Shown piece after piece: positions 21,635 through 29,193 of a stretch of DNA of 29,193 nucleotides. Position 1 is the first letter of the stretch. The number at the start of each line of letters is the position of its first letter. The DNA is taken from positions 1 through 29,193 of the forward strand of contig CAZWHE010000033.1 in NCBI GenBank assembly GCA_964633825.1, read 5' to 3'. The stretch comes from CAZWHE01 sp964633825. GTDB lineage: Bacteria > Planctomycetota > B15-G4 > CAYZWU01. The notes below the pieces were generated by a model that saw only the letters and a program-made list of their open reading frames with translations, searched no databases and was not told where the DNA came from. A program made the translations under genes and the position numbers.

Positions 21635-23838
21635 CCGACGCGGGATCTGAAGAATATTCTTACAGTGCGGGGGAGACGCTGAGAGAGATCGCCGTTGTCG
21701 GTGACCGGGACCTTCTCGAGGAAGCCTGGCTCGAAGCGCTCGAAAAACCGGGCCCCGCCCGGCTTTTCCTCGAAACGCTCGGCTTCGTCCCCCTGAAGAA
21801 GCGAAGAGAGGTCTCGATCGAGCTCCTTCCCCTTGTGCTCGAAACCTATACCGAGCTCGGCCGCCTCGAGGACGCGCTTCTCGTTGCCCGGCACATGGCA
21901 AGTCTCGAGCCCGGGAGCCGGCCGATCCGGCGCACCCTGCTCAAGCTCTTTCGCCGTATTCACGAAAAAGAGCTCTGGCTCGAAATCTTTCTCCGTTCTT
22001 CCGGCCTCGACGGCGACGAGGCCCTCGATCGCGCCCTCGCTTTCTTCGATTCCTTCGGTCCGTTCAAGCCGGGTGTGCCGGTGGAGCACCGCGCCGGTTG
22101 GGGGCCGGGCGTGATCGAGGGCTACAGCGATGAGGACACGGAGGTGCGTGTCCGCTTTCACGACGGCCGGGTTCGGGAGTTTCCGCTTCTTTCCATGGTG
22201 GAGAGCCTGCCGCCTATGGCGGCCGATGACCTGAGGGCCATGATCCTGAGCGATCCCGAGGGAACGCGGGAGAAAGCCGAGCGCGACCCGGGATATATCG
22301 TGCGGCGCGCCGTTGCCCTCTACAGGGGCCCCGTCGCGGCGGCCAAGATCAAGGAAGCGATCGTGGAAAAAATCGTGCCCGCCGTAAAATGGGCGAAGTG
22401 GTGGACCGGAGCAAAAAAGGCGGCGGCCCAGGATCCGTGGCTCAAGGTGGAGGGGGGCGCGCGGCCCCGCTTCTCGCTCAGGGGGAGCCCCGTCTCTTTG
22501 AGCGAAGAGGCCGTGGATAAGGTGCGCCGGGCGACCGGCCTGAAAGAGGCGGTGGCGCATGTGCGCGAGATCGTACCGGCCGTCTCCGATCCCGCTCTGC
22601 TCGAGAGCCTGTTCGAGGAAATCTCCCGCCGCGTCGGAAGCGAGACGGGAGAGGAGGATGATTCCGAGCTCCTTGACGGAGTTCTCCTTCTCGAGGAGCA
22701 CGGCCGGGAAACAACCGTGACGTCGGTCGACCTCTTCCGGGAAACGAGCGCGTCGGCGGGCGGTCCGGCCGCTGTCCGGCTCCTGGCTTCCATCCCGGGC
22801 GGCCGGGGGCGGAAGAAGGGGCTCAGGACGTTCATTCATGCCTTTCCGGATGAGTGGCCCATTCTGCTGGCCGGGAACTATCATCTCCTGGCGCGCGATC
22901 TCATGGATCCGGCGGGTGACGCCCTCGTCAAGGCAAAACAGGCCCCGCTCCTTGCGGAGAAGATGAAGAAGATGGCGCGCGATCCCTGGAAGTATCCCTG
23001 GCCTCTCTTCTACCTGGCGCGCCGGACCGCTTCGGGCGATTTGGACGGCGTCGAGGGCGCCATGACGGCGCACGAGGCCGTTCTCGTTCTTCTTCGGTGT
23101 CTCGAGGCATCGCTCTTTCACACGCGGTACGACCGGGCTTTCGTGCGGGAGGTGACCAAACGCTACGAAGAGCTCCTGTTCGATGAAAAGCGCGGCCTTT
23201 TCGAGCGCTTCCTCGACGAAGGGGAGAAGCCCCTTCTCGAGAGGGCCATGGAGATGGTTCACGTCACGTCGAAGCTGCCCAAGAGCGTGATCGACCGGCT
23301 CGTGATCGCTGTTCCCATTCGCTTTCCCGACCTCGGCAAGGAGGAGGAAAGACCCTTCTGGGAGAGCGACGTCATCTTCTGCAGCCGCGACGGGATCGGA
23401 AAGAGGAAGGTCGAGTACAAGGAGCTGACCGAGGTCAAGATCCCGGCCAACGCCGAGGCGATCGGAAAAGCCGCGTCATTCGGCGACCTCTCGGAGAACG
23501 CCGAGTGGACGGCCGCCGTGGAGGAGCAGAGGCTCCTCACCGATAAAGCCCGCATCATGGAGGAAGAGCTGAAGAGTGCGATGCTGATCGAGGAGCAGGA
23601 TCTTCCCGACGGGATCGTTGCTCCCGGAACGAGGGTGTCATACCGCGAGGAACTGACCGGCCAAGAACGGGTCGTCACCATCCTCGGCCCCTGGGACATC
23701 GGCGACGAGGGCGTTATCTCCTACAGGGCCCCGCTTGCCTCCGGTCTCCTCGGTAAGGGAGAATCCGATTCGGCGACGCTCGACCTCCCTTCCGGCGAGG
23801 TTGCGGTCACCATTCTCAGGGTGGAGCCCGCGTTCTAG
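21631..23838 (+). CDS. greA: Long GreA-type transcript cleavage factor with large N-terminal extension
   Basis: This 735-residue protein carries a GreA/GreB domain only in its last 150 residues (about 584-735). The coiled-coil tip DLSENAE is at 619-625 and a C-terminal FKBP-like segment follows. GreA enters the RNA polymerase secondary channel and stimulates cleavage of backtracked RNA. The remaining 580 residues are mostly helical, repeat-like (TPR/HEAT type), with a small beta segment starting HRAGWGPGVIEGY (about 153-195) and a later WAKWWTGAKK motif. Long GreA proteins with this plan are known from Chlamydiae and relatives, so this is probably the lineage's normal form, not a recent fusion. 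The start is a GTG overlapping the upstream stop (GTGA), 4 bases after AAGGAG, so it is translationally coupled to the amidohydrolase cluster. The acidic pair needed at the tip is intact. Confidence 0.9.
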   Translation: MTDAGSEEYSYSAGETLREIAVVGDRDLLEEAWLEALEKPGPARLFLETLGFVPLKKRREVSIELLPLVLETYTELGRLEDALLVARHMASLEPGSRPIRRTLLKLFRRIHEKELWLEIFLRSSGLDGDEALDRALAFFDSFGPFKPGVPVEHRAGWGPGVIEGYSDEDTEVRVRFHDGRVREFPLLSMVESLPPMAADDLRAMILSDPEGTREKAERDPGYIVRRAVALYRGPVAAAKIKEAIVEKIVPAVKWAKWWTGAKKAAAQDPWLKVEGGARPRFSLRGSPVSLSEEAVDKVRRATGLKEAVAHVREIVPAVSDPALLESLFEEISRRVGSETGEEDDSELLDGVLLLEEHGRETTVTSVDLFRETSASAGGPAAVRLLASIPGGRGRKKGLRTFIHAFPDEWPILLAGNYHLLARDLMDPAGDALVKAKQAPLLAEKMKKMARDPWKYPWPLFYLARRTASGDLDGVEGAMTAHEAVLVLLRCLEASLFHTRYDRAFVREVTKRYEELLFDEKRGLFERFLDEGEKPLLERAMEMVHVTSKLPKSVIDRLVIAVPIRFPDLGKEEERPFWESDVIFCSRDGIGKRKVEYKELTEVKIPANAEAIGKAASFGDLSENAEWTAAVEEQRLLTDKARIMEEELKSAMLIEEQDLPDGIVAPGTRVSYREELTGQERVVTILGPWDIGDEGVISYRAPLASGLLGKGESDSATLDLPSGEVAVTILRVEPAF

Positions 23839-23881
23839 CTCGGCTGGACCGGCCGGCTCGGCAAAAGTAAGCGGAAACCGC

Positions 23882-23910
23882 TTGACTCGTTCTCCCGACG
23901 CTTTCATAAT
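23882..23910 (+). promoter_or_regulatory. Sigma-70-type promoter for tRNA-Pro
   Basis: TTGACT (23882-23887), a 17-base spacer and CATAAT (23905-23910) each match the consensus at five of six positions. The tRNA begins about 58 bases beyond the expected start of transcription. Confidence 0.75.
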
Positions 23911-23974
23911 CCCTATCCCGGCCGTCCGGGCAAATGAATGAGCTGTCCGGAAGGCGGGTAAAATGATCAAAAAA

Positions 23975-24052
<78 letters not shown>

Positions 24053-24064
24053 TGTAAGTGAAGT

Positions 24065-24122
24065 GAGCGAGGGTGTTTAGGAGAATGGCGTGAAGCCGCT
24101 CCGGCGCCCTCGCTCCTTTTTT
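24065..24122 (+). terminator. Rho-independent terminator after tRNA-Pro
   Basis: GAGCGAGGG (24065-24073) pairs perfectly with CCCTCGCTC (24107-24115), and a T6 run follows at 24117-24122. The loop is long (33 bases) but contains further short GC pairings. Confidence 0.75.
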
Positions 24123-24434
24123 ACGCCAAGATCCGTACAATTGCACCCATTGCACCACACAGCTCAAAATTGCACCTTTTTGTACCCACTTGATTCAAAA
24201 GGGTGAAAGATCTCTCTCCACAAGATCCAGGGAGTATCATCCTCAATAATTTCGGGGGTGGGGGTTTTTATCCCCTGATCCTCGCCTTGACCCGCCTTCA
24301 CGCACTCCCGCCCGGCCCGGTAAAAAAAAGCGTAAAAAGACGAATTCCTTCGAGGCGGATCCTTCCCATTTGCGCCTCTTGAATAGACCGGCAAAAAAAC
24401 AGATCGCAGCGAACACCGGCGAAAGGAGAGAGCC
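24123..24434. other. Non-coding stretch with three ATTGCACC repeats
   Basis: No gene is supported in this 312-bp stretch. ATTGCACC occurs three times in direct orientation (24140-24147, 24149-24156, 24169-24176) just downstream of the tRNA terminator. Further on there are homopolymer tracts (G5 near 24254 and 24260, A8 near 24323). The ribosome binding site GAAAGGAGAG of the next gene is at its end. No convincing promoter for that gene was found. Confidence 0.5.
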
Positions 24435-25388
24435 ATGACAGTTCAAAAAACGTTTTTTTCATTGATGATCGGCATAGGGCTCGTTTGCACGGGCGCTGCG
24501 GCGTTCGGGCAGACGCAGTACAGCGTGGCGGACGATTTTTCGCTCGACGGCAATCCCAACGGCGTGTGGTCTTACGGCTACACCGCGACGCTGGGAGGAA
24601 CGTTTGCCCTTCATCCCTACTCCACGACCAGCCAGTGGGGATATGGCTTCTTGAGCGCGTGGTACAGCGGGATATCCTGGGATGATTCTCCCCAGATCTT
24701 GAAGAACACGTCGGGGGACCAGCAGGTCTTCGGCACGGTCGATTACCTTCCGGGACAGGCCATACTCCACCCCGGCCAGAACGACGAAAAGAGCATCGCG
24801 CGCTGGACGGCTCCGGCGGATGCGACGTTCGAGATCGACGCGACCTTCGAAGGGCGCGATTTCGGCTGGGGAACTTCCACGGACGTTCACGTGCTCGTCA
24901 ACGGCGTTTCCGTCTTTGATGATGGGATCAACGGTTTCGGGGACACTGCCTCCTACAACGACACGTTGAGCCTGAATACAGGTGATACGGTCGACTTCGC
25001 CGTCGGCTTCGGAGGAAACATCTTCAACGGTGATTCGACCGCCATCGACGGCACGATCACCAATCTCGATTCCGCCGCGCTCGCGATCACTCCCGATCCA
25101 TTGGTTTCCGGCCAAAATGCAGTCTTCACCGTCACCAACGCCACGCCGAATGAAAAGGTCTATTTCGCCTACAGCGTGACGGGGACGGGGAGCACCTACA
25201 TTCCCATGCTCAACGTGACCCTCGACCTCGACCAGCCCAGGCAGGGGGGAGCGCCGTTGACGACCGATGCAACGGGGTTCGCCGAGTGGACGCTGCCCAT
25301 TCCCGCAGCCGCGGCGGGGCGCACCGTCTGGATCCAGGTAGTTCAGTTCGAGAACAAGACCAATGTCGTTGTTTCGCAGATCCAGTAG
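24435..25388 (+). CDS. Secreted beta-rich protein of a type common in Planctomycetota
   Basis: This 317-residue protein has a signal peptide (hydrophobic core FFSLMIGIGLVCTGAAAF, cleavage near FGQ). The mature part starts with DDFSLDGNPNGVWSYGY and runs through a lectin-like beta-sandwich (about 28-215, with WTAPADATFEI, DVHVLVNG and LNTGDTVDFAVGFGG). This is the arrangement seen in many exported planctomycetal proteins. A second beta domain (about 216-317, starting LAITPDPLVSGQNAVF) resembles C-terminal modules in the same group. No PEP-CTERM or other sorting tail follows, so it is probably released or loosely held. Its function is unknown; sugar binding or a surface role is a guess. GAAAGGAG precedes the ATG, and a hairpin about 45 bases after the stop ends a single-gene unit. 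Confidence 0.82.
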   Translation: MTVQKTFFSLMIGIGLVCTGAAAFGQTQYSVADDFSLDGNPNGVWSYGYTATLGGTFALHPYSTTSQWGYGFLSAWYSGISWDDSPQILKNTSGDQQVFGTVDYLPGQAILHPGQNDEKSIARWTAPADATFEIDATFEGRDFGWGTSTDVHVLVNGVSVFDDGINGFGDTASYNDTLSLNTGDTVDFAVGFGGNIFNGDSTAIDGTITNLDSAALAITPDPLVSGQNAVFTVTNATPNEKVYFAYSVTGTGSTYIPMLNVTLDLDQPRQGGAPLTTDATGFAEWTLPIPAAAAGRTVWIQVVQFENKTNVVVSQIQ

Positions 25389-25431
25389 GGGTTGGTCCGA
25401 TCGGGATCTCTCTTTCAGGCCAGGAATGAGG

Positions 25432-25465
25432 CGGGCCGGGCATTGCTCGGCCCGTCTTTGATTCT
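25432..25465 (+). terminator. Probable terminator after the secreted protein gene
   Basis: CGGGCCG (25432-25438) and CGGCCCG (25448-25454) form a perfect 7-bp stem with a 9-base loop, followed by a T-rich but interrupted tail (TCTTTGATTCTT). Confidence 0.55.
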
Positions 25466-25508
25466 TGCTGATTTATGCTTCACACTCGGTCGGTCATGCC
25501 GCTCCCGA

Positions 25509-25712
25509 TCACCGAACCAATTCCCAGCGCGCGCCGCGACCTCTGCCGATGACGCGGGCCCGGCCGGTTTTCTTCATCCCGGCCAGGACCTCGGGCTTCT
25601 GCCTGAGCCAGAGATCTTGTTGCCCCTTGGCCTCCATACAACCGACGAGAAGCCACACGGTGGTGATGGGAAAGGACGTTTTGATTCGTTTTGTTGGATC
25701 GAGAACGAGCAT
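25509..25712 (-). pseudogene. Small frame, possible internally deleted Fic-family remnant
   Basis: The 67-residue frame has an ATG at 25712 with CAGGAG about 7 bases upstream. The first part (EAKGQQDLWLRQKPEVL) resembles the segment before the core of Fic-domain proteins (forms such as GRQELY.QQSPQVL). The last part (TGRARVIGRGRGARWEL) resembles the winged-helix end of such proteins. The catalytic HPFxxGNGR motif and everything between are missing. I read it as a gene shortened by an in-frame internal deletion; it could instead be an intact small DNA-binding protein. The similarity is from memory of the family and was not tested by a search. Confidence 0.4.
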
Positions 25713-25727
25713 CGCGCAGCTCCTGAA

Positions 25728-25764
25728 AGTAGCCTAATAGTGGCTAATTATCGTCAGAGTAGCC
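25728..25764. promoter_or_regulatory. Repeated AGTAGCC/GGCTA motif, candidate operator
   Basis: AGTAGCC occurs at 25728-25734 and 25758-25764, and GGCTA in the opposite sense at 25742-25746, making an inverted repeat TAGCC-N7-GGCTA (25730-25746). It lies 15-50 bases upstream of the small minus-strand frame, where a promoter or operator would be expected. Confidence 0.35.
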
Positions 25765-25903
25765 AATTCGGTTTCGATGTTTTTTGGGGAAGCTTTTTCC
25801 TGGCAGCACACCAGGATCGCCGACTTGGTTCTGGAACGCGCATTCGGCTTGGAGACGATGTAGATATTTGTGTGTCGAATCATTGAGGTCGAAAGGTTCG
25901 GCC

Positions 25904-26686
25904 CTACAGACGTCCCAGGACATCCGCTCCGATCTTGAACGCCGCCAGGGCGATCACAATCGCCAGAACCCTTCTCAGCCGACAGGCCCGCGTTCGCCGG
26001 CTGAGGATGCTTCCGAGCTGCGCTCCGGATATTGCGCCGGCAACAAGAAACGCGGCGGGAAGGAGCATGACCTGGCCTGTCGCCAGTTTTCCCGCAAAAC
26101 CGGCGAGGGAGGAGAAGAAAACGAGCGCCAGGTTGCTCCCGATGACGACCCGGGTGGGCAGCTTGAGAACGTAGAGCATCAGCGGGATCAGGATGAACGA
26201 GCCGCCCTGGCCGACCATTCCGCAGAGCATCCCGACGACCAGGGCGATGCCCACGGCAAGGGGAATGTTGAAGGCGCAGACATTCGCGTCGTTGGTCTCG
26301 AGGTCTTCTTTCTTGGGAAGGAACATCATGACCGCCGCCGTGACGGCCAGGCCCGCGAAGATCGCCATCAGTGTTTCGTTGGCAACCCATTGGGAGAGAA
26401 CCGAGCCGGCCAGCGCGCTGGCGAGTATGCTTCCGCCCATCCAGGCGGTCAGCCGGTGATTCACGCAGCGGTACCTGTCGTGCCGCACGGCTCCCGACAG
26501 GCAGGCGAAGAGACCCTGCGTTATGGTGAGGCCTGTCACGTGCCTCATGTCGAGCTCTCCGACGCCGAGCAGCGGCGGCAGGTAGAGGAGCGCGGGAGCC
26601 ATGACGATTCCGCCGCCGATGCCGAGGAGTCCCGATAGGAAGCCGGCACCGAATCCTAAAACCAGAACGAGCACGTCAAAAGCCAT
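25904..26686 (-). CDS. TauE/SafE-family membrane permease
   Basis: This 260-residue membrane protein has the internal two-fold repeat of the TauE/SafE (DUF81) family: GFGAGFLSGLLGIGGGIVMAP near the start and GMLCGMVGQGGSFILIP in the second half, each followed by hydrophobic helices, about seven or eight in total. Members export or import small anions such as sulfite, sulfoacetate or other sulfonates; the substrate here is not evident. The ATG at 26686 has AAAGGGG about 4 bases upstream and gives the first helix at residue 3, as usual. The gene is divergent from a LysR regulator with about 130 bp between them, which suggests that regulator controls it. Confidence 0.92.
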   Translation of the reverse strand: MAFDVLVLVLGFGAGFLSGLLGIGGGIVMAPALLYLPPLLGVGELDMRHVTGLTITQGLFACLSGAVRHDRYRCVNHRLTAWMGGSILASALAGSVLSQWVANETLMAIFAGLAVTAAVMMFLPKKEDLETNDANVCAFNIPLAVGIALVVGMLCGMVGQGGSFILIPLMLYVLKLPTRVVIGSNLALVFFSSLAGFAGKLATGQVMLLPAAFLVAGAISGAQLGSILSRRTRACRLRRVLAIVIALAAFKIGADVLGRL

Positions 26687-26773
26687 CGAACCCCTTTTTG
26701 AAAACGGGATTTCGCCGGTCCTTTCCGGCGGCGACATTGCCCTTGTGTTGTAAGCGAAATAAAACTATACTTA

Positions 26774-26788
26774 AAATGCATTGCATTT
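26774..26788. promoter_or_regulatory. Perfect 7-1-7 palindrome between permease and LysR genes
   Basis: AAATGCA (26774-26780), one T, then TGCATTT (26782-26788). It lies in the AT-rich gap between the divergent genes, 46 bases upstream of the LysR start. It fits a LysR or other dimer-binding site; LysR sites commonly overlap such shared control regions. Confidence 0.5.
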
Positions 26789-26819
26789 ATTGTTATCATG
26801 CACTATTGTTATGGTACCG

Positions 26820-27716
26820 ATGGATCCGAACCACCTGCGAACCTTTCTCGCCGTTGCCGAGCGCCTCAATTACACTCGCGCCGCGGAAGAGCTGTTCCTG
26901 TCCCAGCCGGCGGTGTCGCGGCAGATCCGCAAGCTCGAACAGGGGCTCGGCGTTCTTCTCTTCGAGCAGATCGGAAAATCCCTGCACCTGACAGACGCGG
27001 GGAGGACCCTGGCCCGCGAGGCCGACAGGATACTCGGCTCCATGGAGAGAGCGGCTGAGGTTGTGCGCGCCCATCGTTCGGCCGAACGGGGCCGCCTCCG
27101 GATCGGAGCGAGCACCACGCCGGGCCTCTACCTGCTGCCTGAAGTCCTGGGTCGTTTCCACTCGCGGTTCCCCGACGTCGAGCTCCGCTACACCGTGGAG
27201 AACTCCCTGCGTGTCGAACAAAAAATCATCAGGAACGAGCTCGATCTGGGATTCGTCGGCGCTCGCATATCGAACGACGACCTCCGCGTGGAACCGGTTG
27301 TCGACGACGAGATCGTCTGCTTTTCCAGTGTATCGCACCCCGCCTCCCGGAAGAGGCGCATCGCACCACGGTCGTTGGGAAAGGAGATCTGGGTCGTCCG
27401 CGAGAAGGGGTCGGCCACACGGCGGCTCTTCGAGTCATGGCTTTCCGACAGCGGCGGAGAGGTCGGCAGGATGATCGAGCTTGCCAGCCCCGAGGCCATT
27501 AAGTCTCTGGTCGCTTCGGGCATCGGGCTCTCCTGCATGTCCGTTCATGGAATCCGCGACGAGATCCGCGCCAAGCGGTTCAGGAAGCTGCCCGTCACCG
27601 GCCTGCGCTTGAAACGCCCGATCTGTCTCGTTCGCCACGCCGACAAGCATGCCTCGCCGGTCATGAAGGCGTTCTTGGAGATTGCGGGAGGGATCTTTTG
27701 CCGGGAGAAGCGGTAG
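26820..27716 (+). CDS. LysR-family transcriptional regulator
   Basis: This 298-residue protein has the standard LysR length. The N-terminal winged helix-turn-helix is clear (MDPNHLRTFLAVAE at the start, then YTRAAEELFLSQPAVSRQIR, residues about 1-60), followed by the linker helix and a periplasmic-binding-like effector domain from about residue 90. The effector is unknown. I chose the ATG at 26820 because it gives the canonical LysR start; an ATG three codons earlier (26811) is equally possible. Neither has a ribosome binding site, unusual for this window, so the mRNA may be leaderless or nearly so. Its divergent neighbour, a TauE/SafE permease, is the likely target; LysR proteins often control such anion exporters. 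Confidence 0.93.
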   Translation: MDPNHLRTFLAVAERLNYTRAAEELFLSQPAVSRQIRKLEQGLGVLLFEQIGKSLHLTDAGRTLAREADRILGSMERAAEVVRAHRSAERGRLRIGASTTPGLYLLPEVLGRFHSRFPDVELRYTVENSLRVEQKIIRNELDLGFVGARISNDDLRVEPVVDDEIVCFSSVSHPASRKRRIAPRSLGKEIWVVREKGSATRRLFESWLSDSGGEVGRMIELASPEAIKSLVASGIGLSCMSVHGIRDEIRAKRFRKLPVTGLRLKRPICLVRHADKHASPVMKAFLEIAGGIFCREKR

Positions 27717-27767
27717 TCTCTCCAAGCGCGGCGTGTTGCTGCCGGTGATCGTTAACACAGACAGGGG

Positions 27768-27796
27768 CTGAAAAAACCGGGGATTTCTTGTATAAT
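27768..27796 (+). promoter_or_regulatory. Promoter of the secreted glycoside-hydrolase-like gene
   Basis: A perfect -10 TATAAT (27791-27796) stands 17 bases after CTGAAA (27768-27773), which matches the -35 consensus at four positions. The start of transcription would be near 27803, about 50 bases before the ATG at 27852. Confidence 0.65.
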
Positions 27797-27851
27797 ATCA
27801 CACACCGATGAGCCTGAAAAAGTAGAACGCCCACACTTCAAGGAGGAGACG

Positions 27852-29193
27852 ATGTCTTCGAAACGATGTGCCTCACTTCTGATTGTTTTCCTTTTTATCT
27901 GCACCACACCGGCCCTGGCGCAGTTCAAGCGCCACTCGGAGCACCACGGCTCGGGCGGAGAATATCACAGCACGCAGAACCTGCTCTGGGAGGGGTCGAG
28001 CTTCGAGCTGGGAACGGTCGACGTGGAGACGGGATTCACCTTCACAGACGGCTGCTCGGTCTACCGCAGGATGTGGTTCGATGAGTACGGCGACGCCGCC
28101 ACCTTCGCGGGCGGGTATCTCCCCGTGACTTATGACACGAGCTGTTCCGAGCACGGCCTCCGCTCCCTCAAGATCGAGAGCGCGCACGGCGATTTTGTAG
28201 GCATCGGTTTTCCGTTCATCAAGATCAGACCGGGCGAGGCGGACTACTATACTTTTTCGGCCTGTTTCAAAACGATCGACGGCGGCTCGGTTCCCAACGT
28301 GAAAGTAACGATACGCGACATCAGGTCGACGGGCTATAAAGAATTCAAGTCGGGAACGATCACGGCGCACCAGGATTTCACTCTTCTGGAAACAGATCCT
28401 CTTTACCTCTACGAGAACGAGTACTATGAGTTCTATATGTCGGTGGGGTCATACAACAGCCCCAACACCGGCTTCGACGAGCCCCTCTGGGTCGATGCCG
28501 TCCGGTTGAAGAGGTCGGGGGCCCAGCCGGGTTTCTTCTACCACACCGAGCGCCAGGAGATCTTCGCCTACACGGCGGACGCGGACGGACCCGTGACCGG
28601 AAACATCTACAGCTCGGAAGACGACACGATCCGCTTGATGCTCCAGGTCTACGAGGAAGCTCCCCTACCCGATCTCGACTATCACAAGATCGTCTGGTCC
28701 GTTATCGATCGACTGGGCGGCGAGGTCGGATCGGGGGAACAGGCGGTCATGCCCTCGCCCACGACGTTCCAGGAGTTCGAGCTTTTCGACTTTGCCGCTC
28801 TTCTGAACGGCGTTTTGGGCAAGGGCTGGCTCGGCTGCTATCGGGTGAACATCGATCTCACGGACAGCAAGGGCACCCAGGTCTTCGACCACGAGGAGGT
28901 GGTGGTGACGCGATACGAAAAGTCGCCCTACCCGGTGCGGTTCTTTCCCGAATCCCCATTCGGCACGCACCTGGCGAGCTCCGTGGGGGGGAGCGGCAAA
29001 AGCAACCCGAGCCACATAATCGCCCTCAACTGCGCCATCGACGGGCACTACGAGCTCGCCGAGGAGATCGGCGTCAGGTGGAACAGGGATATGGCCGGTT
29101 TCGCATGGCCCTACTGCCACCAGGAGACAGGCGGTTTCCACTGGAATCCCATGGCGCCTTACCTCGGATCGGCACACGGGATCATGACCGTGG
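27852..29193 (+). CDS. Secreted carbohydrate-active-type protein, C-terminus outside the window
   Basis: The frame runs 447 codons from the ATG at 27852 to the right edge without a stop. AAGGAGGAG lies just upstream. A signal peptide is clear (SLLIVFLFICTTPALA, cleavage before QFKRH). Residues about 35-215 form a beta-rich segment like a carbohydrate-binding module (LWEGSSFELG, then SLKIES, YYTFSACFK, and PLWVDAVRLKR). After about residue 360 comes FGTHLASS, then EEIGVRWNRDMAGFAWPY and GGFHWN. This is close to the start of the (beta/alpha)8 barrel in clan GH-A enzymes (a G-xx-W-x-R turn followed by a GxFxW turn). I infer an extracellular glycoside hydrolase or relative; the catalytic acids lie beyond the window, so this is unproven. 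Confidence 0.8.
   Translation, partial: MSSKRCASLLIVFLFICTTPALAQFKRHSEHHGSGGEYHSTQNLLWEGSSFELGTVDVETGFTFTDGCSVYRRMWFDEYGDAATFAGGYLPVTYDTSCSEHGLRSLKIESAHGDFVGIGFPFIKIRPGEADYYTFSACFKTIDGGSVPNVKVTIRDIRSTGYKEFKSGTITAHQDFTLLETDPLYLYENEYYEFYMSVGSYNSPNTGFDEPLWVDAVRLKRSGAQPGFFYHTERQEIFAYTADADGPVTGNIYSSEDDTIRLMLQVYEEAPLPDLDYHKIVWSVIDRLGGEVGSGEQAVMPSPTTFQEFELFDFAALLNGVLGKGWLGCYRVNIDLTDSKGTQVFDHEEVVVTRYEKSPYPVRFFPESPFGTHLASSVGGSGKSNPSHIIALNCAIDGHYELAEEIGVRWNRDMAGFAWPYCHQETGGFHWNPMAPYLGSAHGIMTV

Noticed and set aside
19961..21901. Minus-strand open frame of 646 codons
   Set aside because: Antisense to gene 8 and the start of greA; no motif, no ribosome binding site.
24164..24436. Minus-strand 90-codon frame in the gap after the tRNA
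   Set aside because: No family resemblance, no clear ribosome binding site, and it runs back from the start region of the secreted protein gene. Kept as non-coding.
25734..25883. Minus-strand 49-codon frame between the permease and the possible Fic remnant
   Set aside because: No ribosome binding site and no recognised motif; too short to support.
26781..26819. Upstream TTG start for the LysR gene
   Set aside because: It would add 13 residues not found in LysR proteins, begins inside the palindrome, and has no ribosome binding site.

Overview
The window is GC-rich, densely coded bacterial DNA with nearly every gene preceded by a clear GGAG-type ribosome binding site. No taxonomic marker gene is present. 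Three things point to a Planctomycetota or neighbouring PVC/FCB-type lineage: a very long GreA with a roughly 580-residue helical N-terminal extension of the kind known in Chlamydiae and relatives; a secreted protein (24435-25388) with the architecture common in planctomycetal exported proteins; and a cluster of exported amidohydrolase-like proteins. This placement is inference.

Left part (1-6942, minus strand): a redox and signalling block. A macro-domain protein, a five-helix DsrM/NarI-like membrane protein and a DsrK/HdrD/TmcB-like Fe-S oxidoreductase lie almost end to end. The oxidoreductase carries a C-terminal response-regulator receiver domain. They are followed by an Rrf2/IscR-type regulator with conserved cysteines and a repeated-PAS sensor protein that runs off the window. 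The layout suggests an electron-transfer module from or to the quinone pool whose cytoplasmic subunit could be a direct target of phosphosignalling. Upstream lies an orphan HyuA-type hydantoinase/oxoprolinase.

Middle (7024-8816, plus strand): plsY and gpsA overlap by 4 bp and form a glycerol-3-phosphate/phospholipid pair, ended by a hairpin terminator.

Centre (8983-23838): eight consecutive exported amidohydrolase-family genes (nine domains, because one gene is a tandem fusion), mostly overlapping or under 20 bp apart, followed by a translationally coupled long greA. Only the sixth gene keeps the full set of metal-ligand positions (HxH, His, His, Asp). The others keep the frame of the family (N-terminal beta-sandwich segment, PGL(I/V) turn, C-terminal GSxxxGxDAD(L/F) segment) but have lost most ligands, and several carry Lys/Glu-rich insertions. 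This looks like one enzyme surrounded by a family of pseudoenzymes and is the most unusual feature of the window.

Right part (23839-29193): a tRNA-Pro(GGG) with its own promoter and terminator; a non-coding stretch with short repeats; a secreted beta-rich protein; a possible remnant of a Fic-family gene; a divergent TauE/SafE permease and LysR regulator pair around a perfect 7-1-7 palindrome; and the first 447 codons of a secreted protein with a likely glycoside-hydrolase fold, cut by the window edge.
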